Shown here one piece after another: positions 36,290-45,310 of a stretch of 58,111 nt of DNA. The notes beneath the pieces are model-generated. The model had not been told where the DNA came from. It did not search any database and worked only from the letters and a program-made list of their open reading frames with translations. The stretch's first letter is position 1. Each line of letters begins with the position of its first letter. The stretch spans positions 1 through 58,111 of the forward strand of contig JAKPDL010000019.1 of NCBI GenBank assembly GCA_029552825.1, in the 5' to 3' direction. Source of the stretch: Bacteroidota bacterium. Its GTDB lineage: Bacteria; Bacteroidota; Bacteroidia; Bacteroidales; VadinHA17. The position numbers and the translations under genes are program-made.

Positions 36290-37825
36290 ATGAAAAATGA
36301 GTTGTATATTGCAAGTTTAGGATGCATTTTGCTTCTGCCTGCCTGCGGGCAAAAGAATTATGAAAAGCCGAATATTGTATTTATCCTGGCCGATGACCTT
36401 GGTTATGGTGATGTAAGTTTCCTTAATCCTGATTCAAAAATACCCACGCCCAACATTGACAGGATAGCCCGGACGGGAGTTACTTTCACCGATGCACATT
36501 CATCTTCAGCTGTAAGTACCCCTACAAGATATGGATTACTTACTGGAAGATACAGCTGGAGAAGTGAAATGAAAAGCGGAGTGCTGAATGGTTATTCGGA
36601 AGCATTAATTCCTGAAAGCAGAAAAACAATAGCTCAGATGCTCAGAGAAGTTGGTTACAATACTGCCTGTATCGGGAAATGGCATCTGGGATGGAAATGG
36701 AACAACATCGAAAAAGGCAATGACAGCGTTGATTTTTCGAAACCTATTACCGATGGTCCCACCGAAAGAGGGTTTGATTATTTCTTTGGAATCAGTGCCT
36801 CGCTCGATATGCCACCATATGTTTATGTGGAAAATGATATGCCTACCTCAATGCCTGACAGAATAACCACAGGCAACAATATTTCATATGGTAATCCTGG
36901 TTATGATGGTTCGATGTGGAGGGAAGGACCAACTGGAAGTGATTTTTTTCATATTGAATGCACCCCGGAATTTTTCCGCAGGGCTGGCAAATACATTGAA
37001 GAGAAAGCACGGGAGAAACAGCCTTACTTCCTTTACCTTGCACTGTCATCGCCTCATACCCCTATCCTTCCAACGGATGAATTTAAAGGTAAATCAGGCA
37101 TAAATCCATATGCCGATTTTGTAATGATGGTTGATGCCGAAGTGGGCAAACTACTTGATATTATAGAGGGAACGGGTGAAAGTGAAAATACAATTATTGT
37201 TTTCACCTCTGACAATGGTACTGCGCCATGGGCGGATATCAAAACACTCAAATCGAAAGGACACATGACAAGTTATATTTTCAGAGGCTACAAAGCCGAC
37301 CTTTATGAAGGGGGTCACAGGATACCATGTTTTGTGAGTTGGCCCGCCAGGATAAGAAAACCTCATGTTGTTGGGCAGACAATATGTCTTAATGATTTGT
37401 ATGCGACTTTTGCGGCTGTTACGGGATATAAAATAGCTGATAATGAGGCTGAAGACAGTTACAATCTTCTACCGGCATTGCTTAAACCCGGATACAGGAA
37501 GATTATAAGAGAAGCAACAGTCCATCAGTCGGTTAATGGCAATCTTGCAATAAGAAAAGGCGACTGGAAGCTTTTAATGACGCCAGGATCGGGAGGCTGG
37601 AGTTTCCCGCGGCCGGGAAGGGAAGAGGAAGGACTGCCTCCAGTACAGCTTTTTAATATGAAGGATGACCCATCAGAACAGAAAGACCTTCAGGCTGAGT
37701 ACCCCGAAATTGTTAAAGAATTAACAGAACTATTAAAGAAATACATAGAAGATGGGCGCAGTACCCCAGGCATTCCTCAGAAAAACGAAGGGGAATTTCC
37801 TGCTAAGCTAAGATTCTGGGAATAA
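36290..37825 (+). CDS. S1 family arylsulfatase, Ser-type, lipoprotein
   Basis: 511 residues with a short lipoprotein signal (ILLLPAC, Cys19). Sulfatase motifs: metal site NIVFILADDLGYGDV, activation motif SSAVSTPTRYGLLTGRYSWR with Ser76 in the formylglycine position, GKWHLGW, SSPHTPILPTDEFKG and IIVFTSDNGTAPW. Overall closest in style to arylsulfatase A/N-acetylgalactosamine-6-sulfatase-like members, but the substrate cannot be read off. It follows the alpha/alpha-barrel gene by 5 bases. Its stop codon is one base from the end of the convergent apiosidase-like pseudogene. Confidence 0.92.
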   Translation: MKNELYIASLGCILLLPACGQKNYEKPNIVFILADDLGYGDVSFLNPDSKIPTPNIDRIARTGVTFTDAHSSSAVSTPTRYGLLTGRYSWRSEMKSGVLNGYSEALIPESRKTIAQMLREVGYNTACIGKWHLGWKWNNIEKGNDSVDFSKPITDGPTERGFDYFFGISASLDMPPYVYVENDMPTSMPDRITTGNNISYGNPGYDGSMWREGPTGSDFFHIECTPEFFRRAGKYIEEKAREKQPYFLYLALSSPHTPILPTDEFKGKSGINPYADFVMMVDAEVGKLLDIIEGTGESENTIIVFTSDNGTAPWADIKTLKSKGHMTSYIFRGYKADLYEGGHRIPCFVSWPARIRKPHVVGQTICLNDLYATFAAVTGYKIADNEAEDSYNLLPALLKPGYRKIIREATVHQSVNGNLAIRKGDWKLLMTPGSGGWSFPRPGREEEGLPPVQLFNMKDDPSEQKDLQAEYPEIVKELTELLKKYIEDGRSTPGIPQKNEGEFPAKLRFWE

Positions 37826-37826
37826 T

Positions 37827-38464
37827 TTAATTAAAAACTTTGTTTCCGGCAATCAACACCCATGGGTTATTGTCAGGAGATGTAAAAACGCCTTCAGAAG
37901 TTGTTTCTCCTCCGGTTATGGTCTCACCTGTTTTAGGGTTAAACCAGTAAAACGGTAAACCCTCAGGCATATTTTTAATTTTTATTGTTCCTCCTTTGTC
38001 GAGGTATGAGATATAAAATACTCCTTCTTTTGCAAGTAATGGTTTATTGCCATCTGTCAGGTCCCAGCGCCTTTCCATATCGGCAAAGTCAAAGCCATCA
38101 AATGCTTTTGCAACATATCCTACATAGTATGCTGTTGACCGGAATACCCTGTTTTCCTGCTGAGACCTTTATCAAACGGTTCTGAAAAGGTTGTCCACCG
38201 CCATAAAGATCCTGAGTCGGGTGGAGCAAACCGTATTTTCCAGATATTTCCACCATCCCAGAATGCCGGTCTGATAAGTGTATCATTTTTGTCGCTAATA
38301 AACTGAGCCCAGACATCAACACTTATATATGGATTATCATAATTAATGCTTGATTTAAGCACTATTTCGTTAGTGGTCTATTGTTCAACCAGTTGTATTT
38401 CTTTTCTGCACGAACAAAAAAATGCCGGTATAATAACCAGAAGAGGCATTTTTAATTTTTTCAT
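37827..38464 (-). pseudogene. Broken DUF5060/DUF4038 (apiosidase, GH140-like) gene
   Basis: The minus-strand frame starts at the ATG at 38462-38464 with a lipoprotein signal (MKKLKMPLLVIIPAFFCSC), meets an in-frame TAG after about 28 codons, and then continues with a DUF5060-like domain (INYDNPYISVDVWAQFISD, RPAFWDGGNIWKIRF). After DKGLSRKTG, near 38160, the frame changes. The new frame gives FRSTAYYVGYVAKAFDGFDF and then a C-terminal domain of the collagen-binding-2 type (LPFYWFNPKTGETI, NNPWVLIAGN). The catalytic DUF4038 barrel, some 300 residues, is missing. The gene therefore has a nonsense mutation, an internal deletion and a frame change. DUF4038 includes the GH140 apiosidases, but the exact specificity of this relic cannot be recovered. 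Confidence 0.8.
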
Positions 38465-38520
38465 TCAAATAAGAACTTTCTGTTTAATAATTTGTTTTAG
38501 TAATATAAAATTAAAATTAA

Positions 38521-39267
38521 ATGAAAAAAGTAAAAATTGTTCTGATTATTTCAGTTTTTGTTGTTTATTCTTTTCTCTCAAACGCATCTGCCCAGACAGG
38601 TATTGATATTGAGACAGGTTTAGTTTTTACCGGATACAATGATGTGCGTATTCCGGGAAATACGGGTACATTGTTTTCCCTCAGCGATGATCTCAGTGCA
38701 AAAGAAAAGATATTTTACAGGATAAGGATAAATCATTCTTTTGGTAACAGACATGACATATCTGTTCTATATGCACCTCTGACTATTGTTTCTTCCGGTA
38801 TTTTTACTGATAATGTGATTTTCGAAGGAGTTCTTTTCCAGTCGGGCAGGGATGTAGAGGCAGATTATAAATTCAACTCTTATCGTCTTACATACAGATA
38901 CGACATTATTAAGAGGGATAAGCTGGAGTTTGGTATCGGTTTTACAGCAAAAATACGCGATGCTAAAATTGCTTTGCGTTCAGGTGGAATTGAAAGTATC
39001 AAAACCAATGTCGGATTTGTACCTATTCTGAACTTCAGACTGCTCTGGAATGTTAAGGATAATCTTGGTGTGTTGCTTTATGGTGATGCGCTTGCTGCAC
39101 CTCAGGGGCGCGCCGAGGATGTGCTTATGGCATTGCAGTATAAAGTAAACGAAAAGGTAACTCTTAAAGGCGGATACAGAATACTTGAGGGAGGTGCAGA
39201 CAATGACGAAGTTTATAGTTTTGCACTGTTTAATTATGCTGTACTTGGAGTGACTTTTAAACTCTGA
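38521..39267 (+). CDS. Secreted outer-membrane beta-barrel protein of unknown function
   Basis: 248 residues with a signal peptide ending SNASAQ. Alternating strands typical of small outer-membrane barrels run through the whole protein (RHDISVLYAPLTIVSSGIF, YRLTYRYDIIKRDKLEFGIG, FRLLWNVKDNLGVLLYGDAL, VTLKGGYRILEGGAD) and the C terminus is YAVLGVTFKL. No enzyme motif is visible. It lies divergent from the broken apiosidase-like gene and is followed by a 123-base gap before the isomerase. It may be a structural or channel protein; which is not known. Confidence 0.65.
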   Translation: MKKVKIVLIISVFVVYSFLSNASAQTGIDIETGLVFTGYNDVRIPGNTGTLFSLSDDLSAKEKIFYRIRINHSFGNRHDISVLYAPLTIVSSGIFTDNVIFEGVLFQSGRDVEADYKFNSYRLTYRYDIIKRDKLEFGIGFTAKIRDAKIALRSGGIESIKTNVGFVPILNFRLLWNVKDNLGVLLYGDALAAPQGRAEDVLMALQYKVNEKVTLKGGYRILEGGADNDEVYSFALFNYAVLGVTFKL

Positions 39268-39379
39268 AACAAGGTTTTATTCTATCTTAATTAAGACACA
39301 GGTAAATCTTTTCCTGTCTTTAGCAGATAGGATTTTCTCCTTTTTTCAAAAAAGTTTAATTTTAAATGATTTTTAAAAA

Positions 39380-39385
39380 AGGAGG
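39380..39385 (+). promoter_or_regulatory. Canonical Shine-Dalgarno sequence, unusual for this genome
   Basis: AGGAGG stands 5 bases before the ATG of the isomerase at 39391. Most genes in this window have no such site, as is usual in Bacteroidota. The deacetylase at 49051 has a weaker one (AGGAG at 49042-49046). Confidence 0.7.
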
Positions 39386-39390
39386 AAATC

Positions 39391-40305
39391 ATGAAACTCG
39401 GATTTGTAAGTGCTATTTTACCTGAGCTTCCGCTTGAAGAGCTTGTTGACTATGCCGCTCATCTGGGATATAAATGCATTGAAGTATGTTGCTGGCCTGT
39501 AGGAAAGGCCGAAAGGCGTTATGCAGGCGTTACTCACATTGATGTTGATGCGCTTGATGAGAAGCGTGCTTCAGAGATAAGGGAATATTTTAACAAGAAT
39601 GGAGTAGAAATTTCCGGCTTGGGATACTATCCGAATCCGCTTGATCCTGACCCTGAAAAGAGAGCTTTTTATGCGTCCCATATCAAAAAGGTTATTGACG
39701 CTGCTGCACTTCTTGGCGTAAACAGGATGAACACATTTATTGGCAGGGATAAGACAAAGAATGTTGAGGGGAATTTTGAGATGTTCCGGCAGGTCTGGCC
39801 CGGTATCATCAGACATGCCGAAGAAAGGGGCGTGAAGGTGGGCATCGAAAACTGTCCGATGATTTTCACTTACGACGAATGGCCCGGAGGATGCAACCTG
39901 GCAACCACACCTGTTATCTGGCGGAGGATGTTCTCCGAGATAAAGAGTGACTTCTTCGGATTGAACTTTGATCCCTCCCACATGCTTTGGCAGCAGATGG
40001 ATTACATTAAACCTTTATATGAATTCAAAGACAAAATATTCCATATTCATTTGAAAGATGCCCGGCTGCACCGTGACAGGCTCGATGAGGTGGGAATAAT
40101 GGCAACACCACTGCAGTTCCATACTCCAAAGCTTCCGGGCCTCGGCGATATCGACTGGGCAAAATTTATTTCAACTCTATATGAGACAGGTTATGACGGT
40201 CCGGCTTGTGTTGAGGTTGAGGACAGAGCCTTTGAAGGTTCACTCGACGACCGGAAGAAATCACTGGCTCTGGCGAAAAAATATCTGGATCAGTTTATAA
40301 TATAA
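39391..40305 (+). CDS. Sugar phosphate isomerase/epimerase (xylose isomerase-like TIM barrel)
   Basis: 304 residues, no signal peptide, so cytosolic. AP_endonuc_2/xylose isomerase-like barrel: [55 protein letters not shown] (metal Glu), [15 protein letters not shown] (Asp and His), [12 protein letters not shown] (His) and [13 protein letters not shown] (Glu). These are the expected divalent metal ligands. Probable role: isomerising or epimerising a sugar or keto-sugar released by the surrounding hydrolases. Substrate unknown. It has the strongest Shine-Dalgarno sequence in the window. Confidence 0.85.
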   Translation: MKLGFVSAILPELPLEELVDYAAHLGYKCIEVCCWPVGKAERRYAGVTHIDVDALDEKRASEIREYFNKNGVEISGLGYYPNPLDPDPEKRAFYASHIKKVIDAAALLGVNRMNTFIGRDKTKNVEGNFEMFRQVWPGIIRHAEERGVKVGIENCPMIFTYDEWPGGCNLATTPVIWRRMFSEIKSDFFGLNFDPSHMLWQQMDYIKPLYEFKDKIFHIHLKDARLHRDRLDEVGIMATPLQFHTPKLPGLGDIDWAKFISTLYETGYDGPACVEVEDRAFEGSLDDRKKSLALAKKYLDQFII

Positions 40306-40489
40306 ATGTTAACTGTTTGATACTAAGATTTAATCTATTTTTGTGTTTCCCTGCCCGGCAAGCTAGCCTGACACGCCCTCAAGGAAACAACAAAATACTC
40401 CTTTCCCTTTGGGGGAAGGTTGGGATGGGGTAATGGACCAAATCAATAGAGACATTTAATGATTTCAGATCTACAAAAAACATCTCAAA

Positions 40490-41998
40490 ATGAAACCACA
40501 AAAAAGAATCAGACGTCGCGAGTTTGTTAAGAAAACTGCTATGGCGGCAGCAGCAGCGACAATTGTTCCGGGATTTTTTATGGGATGCACCCGTAAAACG
40601 GAACCAATGAAACGCTTGCTTGGACGCACAGGCTTTGCAGCCACGACACTGGGTCTGGGCGGACAGGCTTCCCTTCAGTGGACACCGGAAGGCATTGATC
40701 CGGTTAAGATAATTCTTAAGGCATTTGACCTCGGAATTAACTACTTTGATACTTCCAACCTTTATGGTCCCAGCCAGCTTAATTTCGGAAAGGCTTTCAA
40801 AATTCTGAAACTGATACCCGGAGAGGCTGGATATAACGAATATCTCAGGAAATCAATCTTTCTTACCACTAAAACACATCTGCGATATGCAAAGGGTGGT
40901 GATGATGTGCCCGGCGTAAGTAACCGGACTAACGGGGAGCCCGGAAGCAAAACGATAGATGACCTGAAAAGGTCTCTTTCACAGATGTTCGGTGACGGGC
41001 TGGGTAATTATCCGGAAGGAGCATACGTGGATATGGTACTATTCCATAATCTCAACACAAGGGAAGAGGTTGATGCTATCTATGAGGGAATAGAAAATAC
41101 CAATCCGGATATGGAAAGAATTGGTGCCCTGGCAGCATTGCGCGACTACCGGAATGGGACAAACTTAACCGGGCTGAATCCGAAAAATGAAAAACTGCTA
41201 CGGCATATCGGTTTCTCGGGACACCACGACCCTTCCGTTAACATGTACATGATTCAGCGCGACAAATACGACCTGCTCGATGCAATGCTTGTTGCAATAA
41301 ATGCAAACGATAAGCTGATGTTCAATATGCAGCATAACGTTATTCCACTTGCAAAAGCAAAAAATATGGGGGTTATAGGGATGAAGGTCTTTGCAGACGG
41401 AGCCATGTACACAAAACCTGCCCGGTGGTCGGGTACACCTGAAGATGTTGTGATGACTGTGGGCGACAGTACACTTCCCAGCCGCCCGCTGATACAATAT
41501 GCACTAACCACACCCGGGGTTGACCTGGTGATAATAGGAATCGGTCATATCAGCGACAACGATGAAGAATGCCAGCTTGTACAGAATTTTTCGGCGGCAC
41601 AAATACTGCCTGATGGTCTGTCGGAACAGGAGCGTGCTGAAATTGAAAAAATGGCAGCAAAGGTGAAGGACGGAAAGACAAATTATTTCCAGCTTCCGTC
41701 CCGCGGACTTGTACCACCGGGAGAAGTAAAAGCTGACCAGGTGATTGAAAATAATACCAGAAAAATTGTTATTGGCTGGAGTACAGCTTATGCCCTCACA
41801 TCACCCCTGAAGAAATACGTAATACTCAGGGATAATCAACCAGTGCATGAACAGGATTTTTCTCCACAGCTTACAACGGATTTATTTACATGGTCGGAAA
41901 CAATTACCGACAGGGAACCGCATTCATATACAGTGAGAATAGTAGATTCTTCAGGTAATACTGCTGATTCAGAATCTGTTACTATTGAGAAGGTTTGA
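40490..41998 (+). CDS. Tat-exported aldo/keto reductase with C-terminal fibronectin-like domain
   Basis: 502 residues. The N terminus IRRREFVKKTAMAAAAA is a twin-arginine signal, followed by a lipobox-like FFMGC. The AKR barrel (about 37-370) shows LLGRTGFAATTLGLGG, the catalytic FDTSNLYGPSQ block (Asp and Tyr), FLTTKTHLRY (Lys) and VLFHNLNTREE (His), so the tetrad looks intact. Residues about 400-502 form an extra beta domain, fibronectin type III-like (IVIGWSTAYALTSPLKKYVI, PHSYTVRIVDSSGNTADSES). Tat export of a folded NADPH-type enzyme would place it outside the cytosol with its cofactor bound. Role in the region unknown. Confidence 0.82.
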   Translation: MKPQKRIRRREFVKKTAMAAAAATIVPGFFMGCTRKTEPMKRLLGRTGFAATTLGLGGQASLQWTPEGIDPVKIILKAFDLGINYFDTSNLYGPSQLNFGKAFKILKLIPGEAGYNEYLRKSIFLTTKTHLRYAKGGDDVPGVSNRTNGEPGSKTIDDLKRSLSQMFGDGLGNYPEGAYVDMVLFHNLNTREEVDAIYEGIENTNPDMERIGALAALRDYRNGTNLTGLNPKNEKLLRHIGFSGHHDPSVNMYMIQRDKYDLLDAMLVAINANDKLMFNMQHNVIPLAKAKNMGVIGMKVFADGAMYTKPARWSGTPEDVVMTVGDSTLPSRPLIQYALTTPGVDLVIIGIGHISDNDEECQLVQNFSAAQILPDGLSEQERAEIEKMAAKVKDGKTNYFQLPSRGLVPPGEVKADQVIENNTRKIVIGWSTAYALTSPLKKYVILRDNQPVHEQDFSPQLTTDLFTWSETITDREPHSYTVRIVDSSGNTADSESVTIEKV

Positions 41999-42354
41999 CC
42001 GGGGGTGTATTGTCCTGAAATAACATGTACTCACCCCCCAACCCCCCTAAGAGGGGGGCTGTATATTTTATTATCTTGTAAACCTATATCAGGACAAGAC
42101 ATATAGTTGAATTTTAGAAAATTTTCTGATATTTTTTCAGATGAATCCACCAAACCAGCTAAGATATTCTTCCTGACAATTTAATGATTTTTCTTGTGTT
42201 TAATGATTTTTTTTACCGAAATCATTAAAGCGATTTTGATATTTTGCATATTAAGAAAATTTTTTATATTTTTATATTAATAAAGTGAAAGTGATAATCC
42301 GTATTTTATTAACAGACGTTGTTTGAAGGGTTTAACTATTTAATTATTAAGGTT
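41999..42354. other. Intergenic region with G-rich palindrome and inverted TTTAATGATTT sites
   Basis: No gene is seen. About 42030-42060 holds an ACCCCCCTAAGAGGGGGGCT palindrome of the dispersed family. At 42180-42190 and 42199-42209 are two direct copies of TTTAATGATTT, and at 42219-42229 an inverted copy, AAATCATTAAA; the second and third can form an 11-bp hairpin. The rest is AT-rich leader of the peptidase gene. Confidence 0.7.
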
Positions 42355-44184
42355 ATGAAAAGGGTATTTATGATTCTAATAATTTTAATGGGGGGGATAT
42401 TTTTATTTGCCCAACCTGCTGATTTCAGATGGGATAAGAGACATCAAGATCGTTATAAGCCAGATTCTTTAACAAATTATATTTCAGATGCCAAAAATCA
42501 GAAAGAACAGGGACCATGCGGAGCTTTTGCTGCAGTTGCTGCAGTTGAAGCCATAGCGCAGATTTATTTCAATAAAACAGGGCCAATGCTTGATTTGTCT
42601 GAAAGCAACATTTATAGTGGTATTGATACAAGCATGAATTGTAAAGGTGTAGGTTGTGGAGCCGTTGGCGTAATATCTTCTTTGTTTTTTATTAAAAACA
42701 ACGGAATAGTTGATGAAAATTGTTTTAGATACCCTGATCAACCACTACCACCACATAAAGGAGATTCGACTTACAGGTACTGTTATGAAGATTGCCAGAT
42801 TATGTGCGATAATCCTGACTACCGTGTTTTTATTCCTTATTATGATGATACTGCAAATATTAACAATAATACGGAATTAAAACAAGCTATTATGGATTAC
42901 GGGCCTATTATTGTAGAGTTTGCAAACGGTCTTATAGGCTGTAGGTTGCATCCGGATGATCCCAATTGTAATAATCCTCATTCATTATTATTTATAGGTT
43001 GGGAGACAAAATCTGGAAATCTCTGGTGGAGGTTTAAAGACAGCTGGCCAAATAAGGAAAGTATTAAAAGTGATACGTTAAATATTTTTAATTACAGACC
43101 CACCTTTATTCGTGTTTATCCTGTTTACAATGGCGATACTATTCGTTGCCAGGGAAGTTACTGTACACTTTTCAATTCAAGAAAGTGTGAAGATAAAGAC
43201 AAAGATGGTTTTTATAACTGGGGATTTGATACCCAACCCAAACCTTCTGGTTGCCCGGGGCCTGATAAAATGGATTTTAATGATAGGGACTCGTCAATAA
43301 TTTTTCGCGTTGGTTATGAACCTCTTCCTGCACCACAACTGACAGGGCCTTCTTACGTATGTTCACAGCAAAGAACATTTACCCTGCATAATGTTCCGTC
43401 ATTATTTCTTGAGCACCCGGATTCAATTGAATGGGAAGTGACCCCTTCAGTCTATTTTGATACACCCCGAAGCGGTAAAGGAGATACTGTTGTAAACATA
43501 AATCCATATCCGGGTTACATAGGGAAACAGGGTGAAATAAAATTTACATTGCGTCATAATGGTAAAGTGGAATATAAACATAATTTCACAATAACCGGAC
43601 CCCGTGAGGACCTTGTCTCAATCTCCGTAATAGATTCATATGGAGGTTCTCCGCCAAAATATGGTGATATATATTACATCTGTCCCAATACAATCTACCA
43701 CATTTACTACAACAATTACGACTCAAACTGCTCCACGTGGGATTATGACTGGGTACTTCCTTACGGCTGGACGGAATACTGGAGATACGGTAACATGATA
43801 TCAGTTAACACGAATGATTATCCTTACGGGCTGCTTGAGGTGTGGGGGAAAACTTGCTGTGAAAACCAGTCAAGAATTAAACTGAAAACGCAATATTTTT
43901 ATGAGTACTATGAATGTGGTGAATATTTCATGGCGTTTCCCAATCCTGCAAACAGTTATGTGGATATAGATATCAACAGGGAAAAGATGGCAGAAGAAAA
44001 CATAAGAACTGATGCAAAATGTACGTTAACTTTGTATGATAAAACAGGTCTGGTAAAGTATAAGACCGAATTCAGGGGATTTCCCTTCAGGATTGAAACA
44101 GTCAATTTACCTGAAGGAGTCTATTTGATGAACCTTCTGTATAATGGAAGGACATATTCGATGAGTGTAGTGATTAAACATTAA
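42355..44184 (+). CDS. Secreted C1 (papain-like) peptidase with type IX secretion sorting domain
   Basis: 609 residues from the ATG at 42355 (MKRVFMILIILMGGIFLFAQ); the frame reaches a TTG at 42319 only. Papain-like domain about 20-260: NQKEQGPCGAF aligns with papain NQ-SCGSCWAF, giving Gln49 and Cys55; PHSLLFIGW gives His209; WWRFKDSWP gives Asp229 where papain has Asn175. Residues about 330-430 may be a PKD/Ig-like domain (WEVTPSVYFDTPRSGKGD). The last 85 residues are a type A sorting domain (FPNPANSYVDIDI, LYDKTGLVKYKT, LPEGVYLMNLLYNG), the signal for export by T9SS. It precedes the FISUMP lipoprotein by 11 bases. Probable surface or secreted cysteine protease, activity to be shown because of the Asp. 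Confidence 0.82.
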   Translation: MKRVFMILIILMGGIFLFAQPADFRWDKRHQDRYKPDSLTNYISDAKNQKEQGPCGAFAAVAAVEAIAQIYFNKTGPMLDLSESNIYSGIDTSMNCKGVGCGAVGVISSLFFIKNNGIVDENCFRYPDQPLPPHKGDSTYRYCYEDCQIMCDNPDYRVFIPYYDDTANINNNTELKQAIMDYGPIIVEFANGLIGCRLHPDDPNCNNPHSLLFIGWETKSGNLWWRFKDSWPNKESIKSDTLNIFNYRPTFIRVYPVYNGDTIRCQGSYCTLFNSRKCEDKDKDGFYNWGFDTQPKPSGCPGPDKMDFNDRDSSIIFRVGYEPLPAPQLTGPSYVCSQQRTFTLHNVPSLFLEHPDSIEWEVTPSVYFDTPRSGKGDTVVNINPYPGYIGKQGEIKFTLRHNGKVEYKHNFTITGPREDLVSISVIDSYGGSPPKYGDIYYICPNTIYHIYYNNYDSNCSTWDYDWVLPYGWTEYWRYGNMISVNTNDYPYGLLEVWGKTCCENQSRIKLKTQYFYEYYECGEYFMAFPNPANSYVDIDINREKMAEENIRTDAKCTLTLYDKTGLVKYKTEFRGFPFRIETVNLPEGVYLMNLLYNGRTYSMSVVIKH

Positions 44185-44195
44185 AAGTTTTGGGT

Positions 44196-44873
44196 ATGAA
44201 AAGTTCTGTAATGCTTCGGATATTACCGGTTATAGTTTCAGTAGTTTTATTTACTGCCGGATGTGAATTTGAAAGAGATAGTGGATTGCCGGTTGATGGT
44301 GACGGGAATGTATATGATACAGTTGTCATTGGCACTCAGGTATGGCTTAAGGAAAACCTGAAAACAACCAGATTCAGAGATGGGACTCCTATCCCTCTTG
44401 TTACTGACAATAACAAATGGGCTTCAATGACCTCGGCTGCATATTGCTGGTATAATAATAATCCTGTATACAAGGATAATTATGGTGCGATATATAATTG
44501 GTATGCTGCAGCCTATGCATGTCCTGTGGGCTGGCGTTTGCCAACAAAGGAAGAGTTGGAAACATTAAAGAACTATGCAGAAGAGGATGCAGGAAAACTA
44601 AAAGATCCAAAATTCTGGTCTTGCCCGCCCGGATATGTAATGGATTGTAGTGGAAACAATGAAACAGGTTTTTCTGCAAGGCCTGGTGGCGCCAGGGATT
44701 ACGAATATGGCTATTTTGCTAACATCGGACACGTTTTTGCCATATGGTCTTCTACGGCAAACGAATCTGGGGCATGGGGCCTACATTTTTGGTCCAATTC
44801 TTTTGTTATAACCATACAACCTTCTCGGAAAAGGGGTGGATGTTCCGTCCGTTGCATAAAAGATTCCAATTGA
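44196..44873 (+). CDS. FISUMP-domain lipoprotein
   Basis: 225 residues from the ATG at 44196 (MKSSVMLRILPVIVSVV); the frame starts 6 bases earlier at a TTG, which I reject. Lipobox LFTAGC. The Fibrobacter succinogenes major paralogous domain is clear: YDTVVIGTQVWLKENLKTTR, YNWYAAAYACPVGWRLPTKE, GFSARPGGARDYEYGYF, IWSSTANESGAWGLHFW and CSVRCIKDSN at the end. The function of FISUMP domains is not established; they are usually surface-exposed. It lies 11 bases after the T9SS peptidase gene, so probably one operon. Confidence 0.88.
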   Translation: MKSSVMLRILPVIVSVVLFTAGCEFERDSGLPVDGDGNVYDTVVIGTQVWLKENLKTTRFRDGTPIPLVTDNNKWASMTSAAYCWYNNNPVYKDNYGAIYNWYAAAYACPVGWRLPTKEELETLKNYAEEDAGKLKDPKFWSCPPGYVMDCSGNNETGFSARPGGARDYEYGYFANIGHVFAIWSSTANESGAWGLHFWSNSFVITIQPSRKRGGCSVRCIKDSN

Positions 44874-45310
44874 CTAAAGTATATCGTCATAAAAAAAGTT
44901 GACAGATTTTTAGAACTTTACATATTATATTACCCCCTTTCCCCGGCTGTTGCCGGTACCTTCCCCCAGAGAGGGGAAGGAGTTGGGATATGAGCGCCAG
45001 CTGGGGGGCAGAAACACTGTCTCGTCCTAAAAAAAGTTGACAGATTTTTCGTTTAATCCTGACATAAGTTTACAAATTTGTTCTCTTATCCTGTCAAACT
45101 ATTTCAGTGCAAGTGATACTTAAGTCCCCCTCTTAGTTTGATACGTTTGATTTTCTTCTATTTGATAATTATGTGCAAGTGAGCCTTAAGTCCCCCTCTT
45201 AGGGGGATTAGGGGGTGAAAAACTAAAAAGAAGTCTCGCAATACAATTAATGAGAAAAATTTAAATTTACCTTAAATAACTGAAGAAATAACCCCTTAAA
45301 ATTACCAGAA
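44874..45310. repeat. Intergenic repeat cluster
   Basis: No gene is seen. A 29-base sequence, TCGTCATAAAAAAAGTTGAC followed by AGATTTTT, occurs at 44884-44912 and again with one internal change at 45022-45050, same orientation. GTGCAAGTGATACTTAAGTC at 45107 recurs as GTGCAAGTGAGCCTTAAGTC at 45173, each followed by CCCCCTCTTAG. A G-rich palindrome lies at about 44955-44985 (CTTCCCCCAGAGAGGGGAAG). These look like layered remnants of small repeated elements. Confidence 0.75.

Noticed and set aside
40316-40343. A possible promoter (TTTG, 16 bases, TATTTTTG) before the aldo/keto reductase
   Set aside because: The -7 match is good but the spacing is shorter than the usual 19-21 bases, and the leader would be about 140 bases, so I do not list it as a feature.
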